Shown one piece after another: positions 52,501 to 63,198 of a DNA stretch of 64,000 bases. The position numbers were made by a program, and so were the translations under genes. Numbering within the stretch: the stretch's first letter is position 1; the number at the start of each line of letters is the position of its first letter. The stretch spans positions 124,001 to 188,000 of the forward strand of contig NZ_QKPO01000007.1 in the NCBI RefSeq assembly GCF_003258355.1, in the 5' to 3' direction. The notes under the pieces are model-generated. The model made no database searches and had not been told where the DNA came from. It saw nothing but the letters and a program-made list of their open reading frames with translations. This DNA is from Confluentibacter sediminis (lineage in GTDB: Bacteria > Bacteroidota > Bacteroidia > Flavobacteriales > Flavobacteriaceae).

Positions 52501-53664
52501 ATTAATTCAAAAGAAGCTATGATTATAGCAAGTGGAGAGAAGTCACGCTGTTTGGAACTTAGTATTGTTGATAATGGTATTGGTATATCGGAAAAGGAAT
52601 TACCTTATATTTTTGATAAATTTTATCAAGCTAAGTCTTCGGCAGCTATAGCCAATTCAGGAACAGGTATAGGTCTATCTTTAACAAAAGGGCTTGTAGA
52701 ATTACATCAGGGAACTATTAAAGTTGAAAGTAAACCTAACCATGAAACGTTATTTGTTATTTTAATTCCTATCGATAAAGAAATATATGCAGATGATTGT
52801 ATTTGTGAAATTTCAGAATGTATTGATACGGCTACAAAGCCAATCAGTTATATGGAAACAGAAGATGCTCCTGATAATAATTTATATCAAGAAGATGAAA
52901 GTCATGATAAGCCACAAATCCTTATTGTTGAAGATAATGATGAACTAAGAACATATTTGGCTTTAGAGTTGAGGGAACAATTTCATGTTATAGAAGCGAA
53001 TAATGGCCAAGAGGGGTTAGACATGGCTTTGGAAATAAGTCCAGACTTAATTATTAGTGATATTTTAATGCCGATAAAGAATGGAATTGATTTGTGTAAG
53101 GATATAAAAACTAATTTAAAAACTAGTCACATTCCCTTTGTTCTTTTAACAGCACGAACAACAGTTGATGACCAAATTACAGGAATTGAGACTGGAGCAG
53201 ATGTGTATATTACTAAACCTTTTAGTATTCGTTTTTTGATAGCACAAGTAAACCAAATTATTGAATCTCGTCAAAAATTATATTCTCAGTTTAGTAAAGA
53301 TGTTTATTTGCTGCCTAATAAAGTGGCACAAAATGAAATGGACCAAGAGTTCCTTCAAAAGGCCATTGATTATATTGTTGAAAATATACAAAACCCTCAA
53401 TTAGGAGTTAACTCCATAGCCGATCTTTTTAATTTAAGCCGTATGCAAGTTTATAGAAAAATTAAAGCGCTTACGGGTAAGTCGGTTGTTAATTTTATCA
53501 GAATGGTTAGAATTAAACAAGCTTTAAAGCTTATGGATACTCAAAAATATGCCCTTGCAGAGATTGCTTATCTAACAGGTTTTAATTCTGCTTCCTATTT
53601 TACTACATCTTTTAAAGAGGAATATGGTAAAGCACCATCTGAATATTTAGATCAAAATCTTTAA
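49516..53664 (+). CDS. Hybrid two-component system sensor/response regulator (HTCS) of a polysaccharide-utilisation locus
   Basis: This 1382-residue one-protein signalling system starts with a signal peptide (about 1-29). Periplasmic beta-propeller repeats follow (about 50-700; repeated WFGTNDGL, LWIGTAQGL, WIGTYGGG motifs), then a Y_Y_Y domain (about 710-790) and one membrane helix (about 806-826). The cytoplasmic part is HisKA with phospho-His864 (FFTNISHEFRTPLS), HATPase with GTGIGLSLTKGL, a receiver domain with Asp1182 (ISDILMP) and an AraC-type HTH (about 1280-1380, ending YGKAPSEYL). It should sense an oligosaccharide in the periplasm and activate the adjacent susCD genes. Confidence 0.96.
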   Translation: MIFKLERKHSLLRLVLWTFMSLGLHVYSQSERTKFIPVAPEELSNSLVRCFLKDSKGYMWFGTNDGLIRYDGVNTYNYVHDPKNNKTISNNTINTIIEDSQHKLWIGTAQGLSNYNRQTDNFTNVDSIPTNKNHLNNGYITSLAFDGEDKLWIGTYGGGINIYDQKNSLFFYLGGFDIHNSPLAKNYATSVLYADGLIWFGTKGGLEVFDPKKKAEVTAKLFTESLPDKQITQLVQDIYGNIWFSTLGGDITKIKKSNSNYSFEKIISKDSSPQVRWSEILTMATDDKGNIWVGGQNSALSYFNTKTKKITYFDNKYKNPQSIQTNSIRSVFVDKNGLTWIGTFNKGAYLIDKNVGKFDSYQLGDFKQSDLEGKEIRGFVEDKKGDIWIACDGIGVIKLESKTNELKRCDDINSKLETKSITAMTFDKHGDIWFASWADGIYKVNLQTNKTIKYYLKSGGFGDNKTYFLYEDKEGTIWAGSNGSGLFYFDDKKEQFTLLTEKDKTDYITKTSYVSSMVEDSEGVLWVGTMYGLYKLTRTGKGSFNYKLYRQDAKYGNFSSNNIQYIYEDSSANIWFATTDNGLILKPKNSNEFKIFQKKDGLVSNTIRSILQDSIGNMWISSNMGISKLDLQTNKFTNYNKSDGLSSNNYNSSSSIVSSKGKIFFGSNNGFNAFYPDSVQTNLGRPLVYLTDLKINNKSMGITDTGSPLDKDISLTSSIKLNYNQRSFAIDFVAINYGETSPYEYCYMLEGFDKTWNCVGANHTATYTNIDPGEYVFLVKASNSDGMWTNTTEPLKIKIKQIWWKTWWAIFIYIIFIAGIIFFLFRIRMERVRMKNQLIMERLAREQEHELSESKTQFFTNISHEFRTPLSLISMPLESLSAMEGLPTSVKERISSIRSSSDKMLRLVNELMDFNKLENTKLKLQIQQGELVEFITNIAGTFNDISKKRNIHFGIHSMVGSLHGWFDHDKLDKILVNILSNAFKFTSDKGKINIIINSKEAMIIASGEKSRCLELSIVDNGIGISEKELPYIFDKFYQAKSSAAIANSGTGIGLSLTKGLVELHQGTIKVESKPNHETLFVILIPIDKEIYADDCICEISECIDTATKPISYMETEDAPDNNLYQEDESHDKPQILIVEDNDELRTYLALELREQFHVIEANNGQEGLDMALEISPDLIISDILMPIKNGIDLCKDIKTNLKTSHIPFVLLTARTTVDDQITGIETGADVYITKPFSIRFLIAQVNQIIESRQKLYSQFSKDVYLLPNKVAQNEMDQEFLQKAIDYIVENIQNPQLGVNSIADLFNLSRMQVYRKIKALTGKSVVNFIRMVRIKQALKLMDTQKYALAEIAYLTGFNSASYFTTSFKEEYGKAPSEYLDQNL

Positions 53665-54065
53665 CAGCTATTTGGATTAAAAAATTTTCTTTCTTGTTTT
53701 TTTGGACTCTAATAGTAAGATGTTATGAATGTTATTTTAATAAAAAATAACGCTATAAATTCCAATAACGTATTTAACAGGGTTTTTTATATCAAATTCT
53801 CATCTATGTTTTAAATTTTAAAGAGAATGTTCATTTACTGATAATGCAAACCAATGTTATATATGATATTTGGTAGCCTTTGTTTCTAAAATTTATTCCA
53901 CCTAAAAATTAAAGAAACGGTAGGAGTTTTTGTGAAGGTTTGTTTGAAATTATATTGTAAAAATTAAATCTGAATTTTAAATAATGTGATTTTATTAACT
54001 TTTATGGGACTCTTTTAAAATTGAATTTTAACTAAACTTTATTAATATTAACTAAATTTTATTTT
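53665..54065 (+). other. Intergenic region upstream of susC
   Basis: This 401-bp AT-rich region is the likely HTCS target. It holds a hairpin, GTTATTTT (53731-53738) with AAAATAAC (53744-53751). Right before the susC ATG is an imperfect direct repeat of 17 bases with 20-bp period (TTAACTAAACTTTATTA at 54028-54044, TTAACTAAATTTTATTT at 54048-54064). No consensus TTG/TAnnTTTG promoter with correct spacing was found, as expected for an activator-dependent promoter. No ORF seen. Confidence 0.55.
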
Positions 54066-57000
54066 ATGCAAAATGTAATTTTACTATTTAATTCAAAGAG
54101 AAGCCGTCCTTGGTTTCTCAAAATCATTTGTTCAGCAATCGTATTTTTTACTATGATTGTTAGTGCAAATGCACAGAAAACTGTTACTGGAACAGTAAAA
54201 GACGATTCAGGTATACCTATGCTTGGGGTTAACGTTATCGTTAAGGGTACCAGTACAGGTACCAACACAGACTTTGACGGAAATTATTCTCTTAATGTGT
54301 CTGGTAATAATGCTGTGTTAGTGTTTTCTTACTTAGGTTATATAACCAAGGAAATGACTGTTGGAGCACAATCCGTCATTAACATTGCTTTAGATCAAGA
54401 TGTTGCAGCACTTAGCGAAGTGGTTGTGATTGGTTATGGAACTCAAAAGAGAGAATCTGTAACAGGTTCGGTGGTTTCTATTAAAGGAGAAGAATTGGGA
54501 GAAGTTCAATCTGCTAACTTCCAACAGGCACTTCAAGGTCGTGCTGCAGGTGTACAAATATCAACAACTGATACCAAACCTGGAGCTGCTCCCCAAATTC
54601 GAATTCGTGGTGTGCGTTCGTTATCAGCAACTAATGACCCTTTAATTGTGCTTAATGGTATTCCTTTTTCTGGAGGTCTTAGTGATATCAACATTAATGA
54701 TATTGAAAGCCTAGACATATTAAAAGATGCATCAGCTACAGCTATTTATGGTTCTAGAGGTGCAAATGGTGTTATTTTAATAACAACAAAGTCTGGTAAA
54801 CAAGGTCAAAAAGCAAGATTTTCGTACAATACATATTATGCAACTAAAGAGGTTTTTGCCAAGTATCCTATGATGGATGGACCACAACTTTTAGCTTTAC
54901 GTCAAGCAGTTGCTAATCACCCTGATCGAGGAGGTAGCCCTATTTATGATACTGCAAAAGATGAAGACCCTAATACTAATACTGATTGGCAAGATTTATT
55001 TTACGGCCCTGGATTTCAAACCAGTCATGATATAAGTGTGCAAGGTGGTATGGAAGGTGGTTCATACAATTTAGGTATGGGTTATTTTAAAGAAACTTCA
55101 GTTGTACCTGGTCAATATTATGAAAGATATTCTTTACGTGCACAGGTTGATCAGGAAATTGGAGCGTTTCGCTTTGGTTTAAACTCTGTAATGAGCTTTA
55201 GCAAAGCTGGTTCTATTGCAGATGTTGGAAGTATACTAGGTGCATCACCGCTTCTTAATCCATACAATTCTGATGGAACAATACAAGAGCGTTTTCAAAC
55301 ACAAGCAGAAGACAGTTGGATTCCTACAAGAGACGTAATAAATGGTGTTGGACTAGGTAGAGTAAACGAGCAATTAGATTTTGGTACTTACAATAACATA
55401 TATACTGAGGTTGAAATACCAGGCGTTGAAGGGTTAAAATACCGAATGAATATTGGTTTGAATTTACGTGTATCTAGAGATGGTGACTTTACGGGTAAAG
55501 GAGTATTTAATTATAACGAGAACAATCCATCTTCTGCTAGTTATGGTACTTCTCTTTCACAAGACTATGTTATTGAAAACCAATTGCTTTTTGATAGAAC
55601 ATTTGCAGATAAGCATAAAGTAAATTTTGTTGGTCTATTTTCTTCTCAGAAGTCCAAATATGATAGTTCATATTTAGGTGTTCGAAATGTTCCAAATGAA
55701 CAATTTTTGTTCTACAACTTAGATGCTGCACTAGCGGAAGATATTACTGGTTATAGAACTGATTTATCAGAAACAGGGTTGCTATCTTATATGGCTAGAG
55801 CCATGTATCAATATGATAATCGTTATATGATTACTGGTACAATACGTTCTGATGGGTCTTCTAGATTAGCACCAGGACATAAATGGGTTACTTATCCCGC
55901 GGTATCTGTAGGTTGGAATATAGCTAACGAATCGTTTATGAAAAATGTTGGGTTTATTGACCAATTAAAATTACGTGCAGGTTACGGACAAACGTCTAAC
56001 CAAGCTATTAATGCTTATTCTGTTCAAGGAACATTACAACCAAGAGACTATAACTTCGGTGATACATTTGCAACAGGTTATTATGTAAGTAAACTACCCA
56101 ATCCAGAATTGGGGTGGGAATTTTCTGAGACCTACAATTATGGTTTGGATTTTGGATTGTTCAAAAACAGACTTTCTGGTACGGTTGAATACTATACTAC
56201 CAAAACAAATGATATTCTTTATGATCTGGGGCTTCCCATCACATCTGGTGTAAGTAGTGTTTCAAGTAATATTGGTGCAACAGAAAATAAAGGTCTTGAA
56301 ATAACTCTTAATGGAGTTATTATTGATAATCCTGACGGTTTCTCTTGGGAAGCAGGAATTAATCTGTATACCAATAAAAATAAAATTACATCCCTAGCTA
56401 GTGGTGAAACAGAAAATGTTGGTAATCTTTGGTTCGTAGGCAGTCCTATTAACGTAATTTATGACTACAAGAAAATAGGGCTTTGGAACACAACAGATCC
56501 AGATTACCAATACTTGCAACAATATGAGCAAGGAGGTAATGCAGGAATGATTAAAGTACAATATACGGGTGATTTTAATCCTGATGGGTCTCCCACTAGA
56601 TTAATAGGAGCAGATGATAGAATAGTACAAGATCCCACACCTGATTTTGAAGGAGGTTTCAATACCCGATTGACTTACAAAAATTTTGATTTAAGTATGG
56701 TAGGAACCTTTAAAAGCGGAGGTATATTGGTTAGTACACTATATAGTTCTAATGGGTATCTTAACCTGCTTACAGGTAGAAAAAACAATGTGAATGTAGA
56801 TTACTGGACACCAACCAACACGGGGGCTAAATATCCAGCGCCTGGTGGAGTCCAAAGTAGTGATAACCAAAAATATGCTACTACTTTAGGATATTTTGAT
56901 GCGTCGTATCTTAAAGTTCGTACAATAACTATAGGGTATAACTTTACCCAAGATGTACTTAGTAAAATTGGTTTGGAAAAACTTCGTTTATATGCTACTG

Positions 57001-57206
57001 TTCAAAATCCATTTGTATTGTTTTCACCATATAAAAAAGAATCTGGAATGGATCCTGAAACGAACTCTGGAGTTAACAGTTGGGATGGAAGTAGACAAAA
57101 TGTTGCAGTAAATACTGATAGTACTATTTCAAAAGGTATTCCTACGATTGGTACTAACACACCAACCACACGTAACTATATGATAGGATTAAACTTAACA
57201 TTCTAA
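54066..57206 (+). CDS. SusC/RagA family TonB-linked outer-membrane transporter
   Basis: This 1046-residue transporter has a signal region ending SANAQ (about residue 37). A carboxypeptidase-regulatory-like domain follows (about 38-115; TVTGTVKDDSGIPMLGVNVIVKGTSTGTNTDFDGNYSL), then the plug domain (VVIGYGTQKRESVTGSV; LSATNDPLIVLNGIPF; SATAIYGSRGANGVILITTKSG) and a barrel ending in MIGLNLTF. It imports oligosaccharides with TonB energy as a pair with the downstream SusD. Substrate specificity cannot be read directly. Confidence 0.97.
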   Translation: MQNVILLFNSKRSRPWFLKIICSAIVFFTMIVSANAQKTVTGTVKDDSGIPMLGVNVIVKGTSTGTNTDFDGNYSLNVSGNNAVLVFSYLGYITKEMTVGAQSVINIALDQDVAALSEVVVIGYGTQKRESVTGSVVSIKGEELGEVQSANFQQALQGRAAGVQISTTDTKPGAAPQIRIRGVRSLSATNDPLIVLNGIPFSGGLSDININDIESLDILKDASATAIYGSRGANGVILITTKSGKQGQKARFSYNTYYATKEVFAKYPMMDGPQLLALRQAVANHPDRGGSPIYDTAKDEDPNTNTDWQDLFYGPGFQTSHDISVQGGMEGGSYNLGMGYFKETSVVPGQYYERYSLRAQVDQEIGAFRFGLNSVMSFSKAGSIADVGSILGASPLLNPYNSDGTIQERFQTQAEDSWIPTRDVINGVGLGRVNEQLDFGTYNNIYTEVEIPGVEGLKYRMNIGLNLRVSRDGDFTGKGVFNYNENNPSSASYGTSLSQDYVIENQLLFDRTFADKHKVNFVGLFSSQKSKYDSSYLGVRNVPNEQFLFYNLDAALAEDITGYRTDLSETGLLSYMARAMYQYDNRYMITGTIRSDGSSRLAPGHKWVTYPAVSVGWNIANESFMKNVGFIDQLKLRAGYGQTSNQAINAYSVQGTLQPRDYNFGDTFATGYYVSKLPNPELGWEFSETYNYGLDFGLFKNRLSGTVEYYTTKTNDILYDLGLPITSGVSSVSSNIGATENKGLEITLNGVIIDNPDGFSWEAGINLYTNKNKITSLASGETENVGNLWFVGSPINVIYDYKKIGLWNTTDPDYQYLQQYEQGGNAGMIKVQYTGDFNPDGSPTRLIGADDRIVQDPTPDFEGGFNTRLTYKNFDLSMVGTFKSGGILVSTLYSSNGYLNLLTGRKNNVNVDYWTPTNTGAKYPAPGGVQSSDNQKYATTLGYFDASYLKVRTITIGYNFTQDVLSKIGLEKLRLYATVQNPFVLFSPYKKESGMDPETNSGVNSWDGSRQNVAVNTDSTISKGIPTIGTNTPTTRNYMIGLNLTF

Positions 57207-57215
57207 AAAAAAGAT

Positions 57216-59129
57216 ATGAAAAAAATATTTAAAATTAAAATTTTTGCCACGGTATTAATTGCTGTGTCATTATTAATGGCTTCCTGTACGCAAGATATCT
57301 TGCAGGAATCGCCAAGAAGTTCTTATACTCCAGACTATTTCCAGACAGAAGAGGGTGTACAGGGAGGTATTACTTACTTATATTCGCAATTAAGGTATAT
57401 ATATGGACAACCTTATTATTACAATTCGCTTGAAACAGGTACTGATGAGTACACTTATGCGCAAAGTGCTGATGGAAATTTTAAGGATAGTGATTTGTCT
57501 GGTGTGGGTGTTATCAATTCAGATAGTCACCCAAGTAGTATTCCTTGGGATAATTGTTTTCCATCTATTAACACAGCAAGTGGTATCATAGAAAATGCTG
57601 CTGCAGTTGGACTTAGTGATGCTTTAATTGCAGAAGCTAGATTTTTCCGTGCTTTCGATTACTTTTTGTTAGTACAAACTTATGGAGGTGTGCCATTAGA
57701 TTTGGGTGCAGGTAACTTAAAATTTAATACGTCGGTATCAAGAACTTCGGTGCGAAACACAGTGCCAGAGGTTTATACTATAGGTGTATTCCCTGATTTA
57801 ATTCAGGCTGTAAACGATTTGCCAATTACTGCCCGTTTAACAGGAACTGTAACTAAAAATGTTGCCAGATTGTTTTTGGCTAAAGCTTATTTAACATATG
57901 GCTGGTGGTTGCAAAATCCAAACAATATTCCAACTTACCCAGATACTCCACGAACAGATCCTGACGGGCATGATGCTGCTTGGTATTTTCAACAAGCTTA
58001 TGATTTGGCTGCAGAAGGAATTGATAATCCAGGTGATTATAAATTATTGGATTATTTTTACGACGTTCATGTAGCAACTAATGATCGCCATGCAGAAATG
58101 ATGTTATATGCAGATCATACTGAAGCAAGTACACAATATGGTGGGTATGCCTCAGGTTATAATGGAACTGATCCTGGTACTAATACATCGGTTTGGATGG
58201 TAACGTCTAACTACACACGTATAAGTGTAGGTGGGAAATCTATACAACGTGAAGCGGCACAAGATTATGGTCGTCCATGGACACGTATGGCACCAACTAT
58301 CAATGTATTTGAAGAGACGTTTGCAGATAAAACTTTAGACTCTCGCTATGATGGTACATTTGTATCTACTTATAGAGCAAACTGGGATAAAGCAGGAGAT
58401 ACAAATTCAGCAACAGGTGCAAATGGTTTATCTATAGCTCCTGGTGAAGCTGTGCTTTCATACATAGATTACAATCCAGCAGTAGTTTATGGTGATAATG
58501 CCGGTGTTGGTGCAGGTGTATTACCTGGAAGAGCAGATTATGTTATAAACCTAAATGAAATTAACAGAAAAAACTATCCTGGCTTATGGAAATTAGGGAC
58601 CTATCGTACCGATAATAATGGTGGTTTAGGAGAGCCAAACAGTGCTGTAACACGACCTTACCCAATTGCTAAATTCTCTGAATTTTATTTCATAGCTGCA
58701 GAAGCTGCTGTTAAAGGTGCTACCACACAAGGTGGAAAAAGTGCAAGAGAGTTAATTAATGTGATTCGTGCTCGTGCGGGTAAATGGCGTTTTGACCATA
58801 ACGGAAATGTACCAAAATTAGAAGATAATAGTGCAGCAATGGTGTTAGCAACACCTGCGGTAGTAGATATTGACTATATTTTGGCAGAACGTTCTCGTGA
58901 ATACTTTGGTGAAGGTTACAGATGGTTTGATTTAGTTCGTACTCAAAAATGGACTGAATATGCATCTAGCTATGAAATAGCAGGTACTAATGACACGGAT
59001 CATTCGCCAGTGACGGTTAGTAGAACCATAGAGAAGTATCATTATTTAAGACCAATACCACAAGGTCAAATGGATAAAATGCTAGCTACTGATGCAGAAA
59101 AAGAAGCTTACCAAAATCCTGGGTATTAA
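57216..59129 (+). CDS. SusD/RagB family glycan-binding lipoprotein
   Basis: This 637-residue lipoprotein has its signal cleaved before Cys24 (LLMASCTQD). The TPR-type N-terminal fold (EARFFRAFDYFLLVQTYGGVPL) and the C-terminal LAERSREYFGEGYRWFDLVRTQKW and YLRPIPQGQMDKM are SusD signatures. It forms the lid of the SusC transporter and binds the glycan at the cell surface. It lies 9 bp after susC and is closed by a terminator. It is longer than many SusD proteins (500-600 aa). Confidence 0.97.
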   Translation: MKKIFKIKIFATVLIAVSLLMASCTQDILQESPRSSYTPDYFQTEEGVQGGITYLYSQLRYIYGQPYYYNSLETGTDEYTYAQSADGNFKDSDLSGVGVINSDSHPSSIPWDNCFPSINTASGIIENAAAVGLSDALIAEARFFRAFDYFLLVQTYGGVPLDLGAGNLKFNTSVSRTSVRNTVPEVYTIGVFPDLIQAVNDLPITARLTGTVTKNVARLFLAKAYLTYGWWLQNPNNIPTYPDTPRTDPDGHDAAWYFQQAYDLAAEGIDNPGDYKLLDYFYDVHVATNDRHAEMMLYADHTEASTQYGGYASGYNGTDPGTNTSVWMVTSNYTRISVGGKSIQREAAQDYGRPWTRMAPTINVFEETFADKTLDSRYDGTFVSTYRANWDKAGDTNSATGANGLSIAPGEAVLSYIDYNPAVVYGDNAGVGAGVLPGRADYVINLNEINRKNYPGLWKLGTYRTDNNGGLGEPNSAVTRPYPIAKFSEFYFIAAEAAVKGATTQGGKSARELINVIRARAGKWRFDHNGNVPKLEDNSAAMVLATPAVVDIDYILAERSREYFGEGYRWFDLVRTQKWTEYASSYEIAGTNDTDHSPVTVSRTIEKYHYLRPIPQGQMDKMLATDAEKEAYQNPGY

Positions 59130-59160
59130 TTATAAATCAATATTTTATGTTAAATAGGAT

Positions 59161-59200
59161 TGGGGTTACATAACATTTGTATGTAACCCCAATTTTTTTT
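59161..59200 (+). terminator. Terminator of the susCD operon
   Basis: TGGGGTTACAT (59161-59171) and ATGTAACCCCA (59181-59191) form an 11-bp stem with a 9-nt loop, followed by a run of T to 59200. Confidence 0.9.
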
Positions 59201-59277
59201 AAAGATATATTTAAGTTTAACTTAAGCTGTAATTAAGTTTTGAATATTTACAATAAATCATGTATGCTTAAATGAAC

Positions 59278-59303
59278 TGTCAGGTTGAGCGCGGTCGAAA
59301 CCC
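59278..59303. repeat. Partial dispersed repeat motif (GTCAGGTTGAGCGCGGTCGA type)
   Basis: The motif GTCAGGTTGAGCGCGGTCGA followed by AACCC resembles an intergenic repeat seen widely in Flavobacteriaceae genomes, by recall rather than by search. Only one arm is present; the usual partner arm is not found nearby. Confidence 0.45.
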
Positions 59304-59544
59304 TCTCTTAAAGACGTTAGTTTTTATAACGACCTAAATGCAAAACACATGCAATTGATAAATTTAAAAAATAGTCCTTATTTATTTATTGCCAACAATG
59401 ATAGACCATTAGTGATTTTCAAAATAAATCAGTAACCAAAACATTATTTAAAATCAAATGTTGGTTAAGCAACATATTTAAGATATTTCTGCTTTTTTAA
59501 AGATAAGAAGTAAATGGAGAAGAATAACAAAAGTTTTAAATGAC

Positions 59545-59577
59545 AAAAAAGCCTTGAAAATGCATCAAGGCTTTTTT
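59545..59577. terminator. Bidirectional terminator between PUL halves
   Basis: AAAAAAGCCTTGA (59545-59557) and TCAAGGCTTTTTT (59565-59577) form a 13-bp stem with a 7-nt loop. It closes the minus-strand esterase operon and any plus-strand read-through from susD. Confidence 0.92.
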
Positions 59578-59597
59578 GCCATTTAGATATGTTTTAT

Positions 59598-60755
59598 TTA
59601 TTTAAATAATAAACGGGCAAATTCTTTGAGGTCTCGTCTCCAAGTTAACCATTCATGAGCGGTATTAGGCGACTCGTAATATATATATTTAATACCTTGT
59701 TTGTCTAGCATAGCTTTAAAAGCACCCACTGATTCTGGGAAAGGAGCTGGTTCTTTGGTCCCTAAACCAAGCCATAAAACTTTAAGTTGCTTGTTTACTA
59801 TTTTACCGTCGTTAAACGCTCCATTTAAAAATAAAGAAGGATCGATAACCTCTGAACTTGGATAATTTGATGTACCACTAAATCCACCATAATACGTAAA
59901 TGTGTTAAGATTGTTGATGACGATACGCATGGTTTGGTTAGCTCCCATAGACAGTCCAGCGATTGCTCTATGTTCACGGTCGGGGATGGTTCTAAATTTA
60001 GAATCAATCATAGGAATCACTTCATTAATAATCACTTCTTCAAATACTGAAACTGGGCGCGCATTACTTTCTTGAGGTTTATAAGCATAGCCATTGTCCA
60101 TCACAATAATCATTGGAACAGCTTGTTTTGTAGCAATTAAATTATCAAGGATTAGATTGGCTTTCCCTTGAGATGCCCATCCTGTTTCATCTTCAAAACT
60201 ACCATGTTGTAAATAAAGAACAGGATAGCGGGCTTTTATATCATTAGTGTAGCCAGCTGGTGTATAAGCAAAACACCTTCTAAAAGAGTTTGTTAATTTG
60301 GAGAAGTAAATAGTTTCACTTACAAGTCCGTGAGGGACATCTTTAACAGCATAAAAATCGCTATCTGAAGCAGGGATTTCTATCCCGCTACCCCAATGGC
60401 CTGCACCGTAAAAATACAATGTGCCAGGATCTGGAACTGATGCACCGTCAATATTAAGTTGATAATAATGAAAACCTGAGTCTTGAGGTTCTGATTCTCC
60501 TGTCCAAACTCCCTTGTCGTCTTTTACCATATCATATTTTACACCACCAAGATCCAGTTGGATTTTATTGGCATTGGGAGCAGAAATACTAGCACGAACA
60601 CGACCTTCAGAATTTATTTGAGGATACTCTTTACCAGGTTGATTTACCGATGAAGGTTTAAAATTTTCAATGGCTTTGGATTGGTTTGATTGAGCAAGAT
60701 TGACATTGTAGGTTAATAGAATTAATACAAGGAAAGCGATGCACTTATAATTCAT
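59598..60755 (-). CDS. Secreted CE1-type esterase, paralog 1 (acetyl/feruloyl xylan esterase-like)
   Basis: Read from ATG 60755, the product starts MNYKCIAFLVLILLTYNVNLAQ, a clean signal peptide; the frame opens 11 residues earlier at 60788. An N-terminal beta-sandwich (E-set/CBM48-like, about 25-125; GVWTGESEPQDSGFHYYQLNIDG is split by family) precedes an alpha/beta hydrolase. The nucleophile Ser269 lies in GLSMGA and the catalytic His367 in NTAHEW. Family members remove feruloyl or acetyl groups from xylan side chains. It is the last of four tandem paralogs. The nucleophile is followed by Ala where paralogs 2 and 3 have Gly-Gly-Met. Confidence 0.88.
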   Translation of the reverse strand: MNYKCIAFLVLILLTYNVNLAQSNQSKAIENFKPSSVNQPGKEYPQINSEGRVRASISAPNANKIQLDLGGVKYDMVKDDKGVWTGESEPQDSGFHYYQLNIDGASVPDPGTLYFYGAGHWGSGIEIPASDSDFYAVKDVPHGLVSETIYFSKLTNSFRRCFAYTPAGYTNDIKARYPVLYLQHGSFEDETGWASQGKANLILDNLIATKQAVPMIIVMDNGYAYKPQESNARPVSVFEEVIINEVIPMIDSKFRTIPDREHRAIAGLSMGANQTMRIVINNLNTFTYYGGFSGTSNYPSSEVIDPSLFLNGAFNDGKIVNKQLKVLWLGLGTKEPAPFPESVGAFKAMLDKQGIKYIYYESPNTAHEWLTWRRDLKEFARLLFK

Positions 60756-60776
60756 AGAAATGATTTTAGATAATAG

Positions 60777-60840
60777 AAAAACCCGCAATGTGAAATGGTT
60801 TAGTTGTTAGTTTTTTTTTTAGCTTCACAAAGCGGGTTTT
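60777..60840. repeat. Long inverted repeat between esterase paralogs 1 and 2
   Basis: AAAACCCGCAATGTGAA (60777-60793) and TTCACAAAGCGGGTTTT (60824-60840) pair over 17 positions with two mismatches, enclosing 30 bases that include ten T. On the minus strand it would form a hairpin between two esterase genes and may act as an intercistronic processing or partial termination site. Confidence 0.75.
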
Positions 60841-60868
60841 AGAAAAAATTTAGTTTAGTTGGAAAAGT

Positions 60869-63159
<2,291 letters not shown>

Positions 63160-63198
63160 TTTATTTTTAATTTAGTTTAGAAGTTTTATGATATTAAA

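Larger units (their letters stand above)
59130..59597. other. Intergenic region between susD and the convergent esterase genes
   Basis: This 468-bp gap holds the susD terminator (59161-59200), a partial flavobacterial repeat motif (59278-59303, GTCAGGTTGAGCGCGGTCGA then AACCC), a small hairpin (CGTTA/TAACG near 59314-59330) and a second, bidirectional terminator at 59545-59577. No ORF, promoter or RNA gene was recognised in the rest. Confidence 0.6.
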
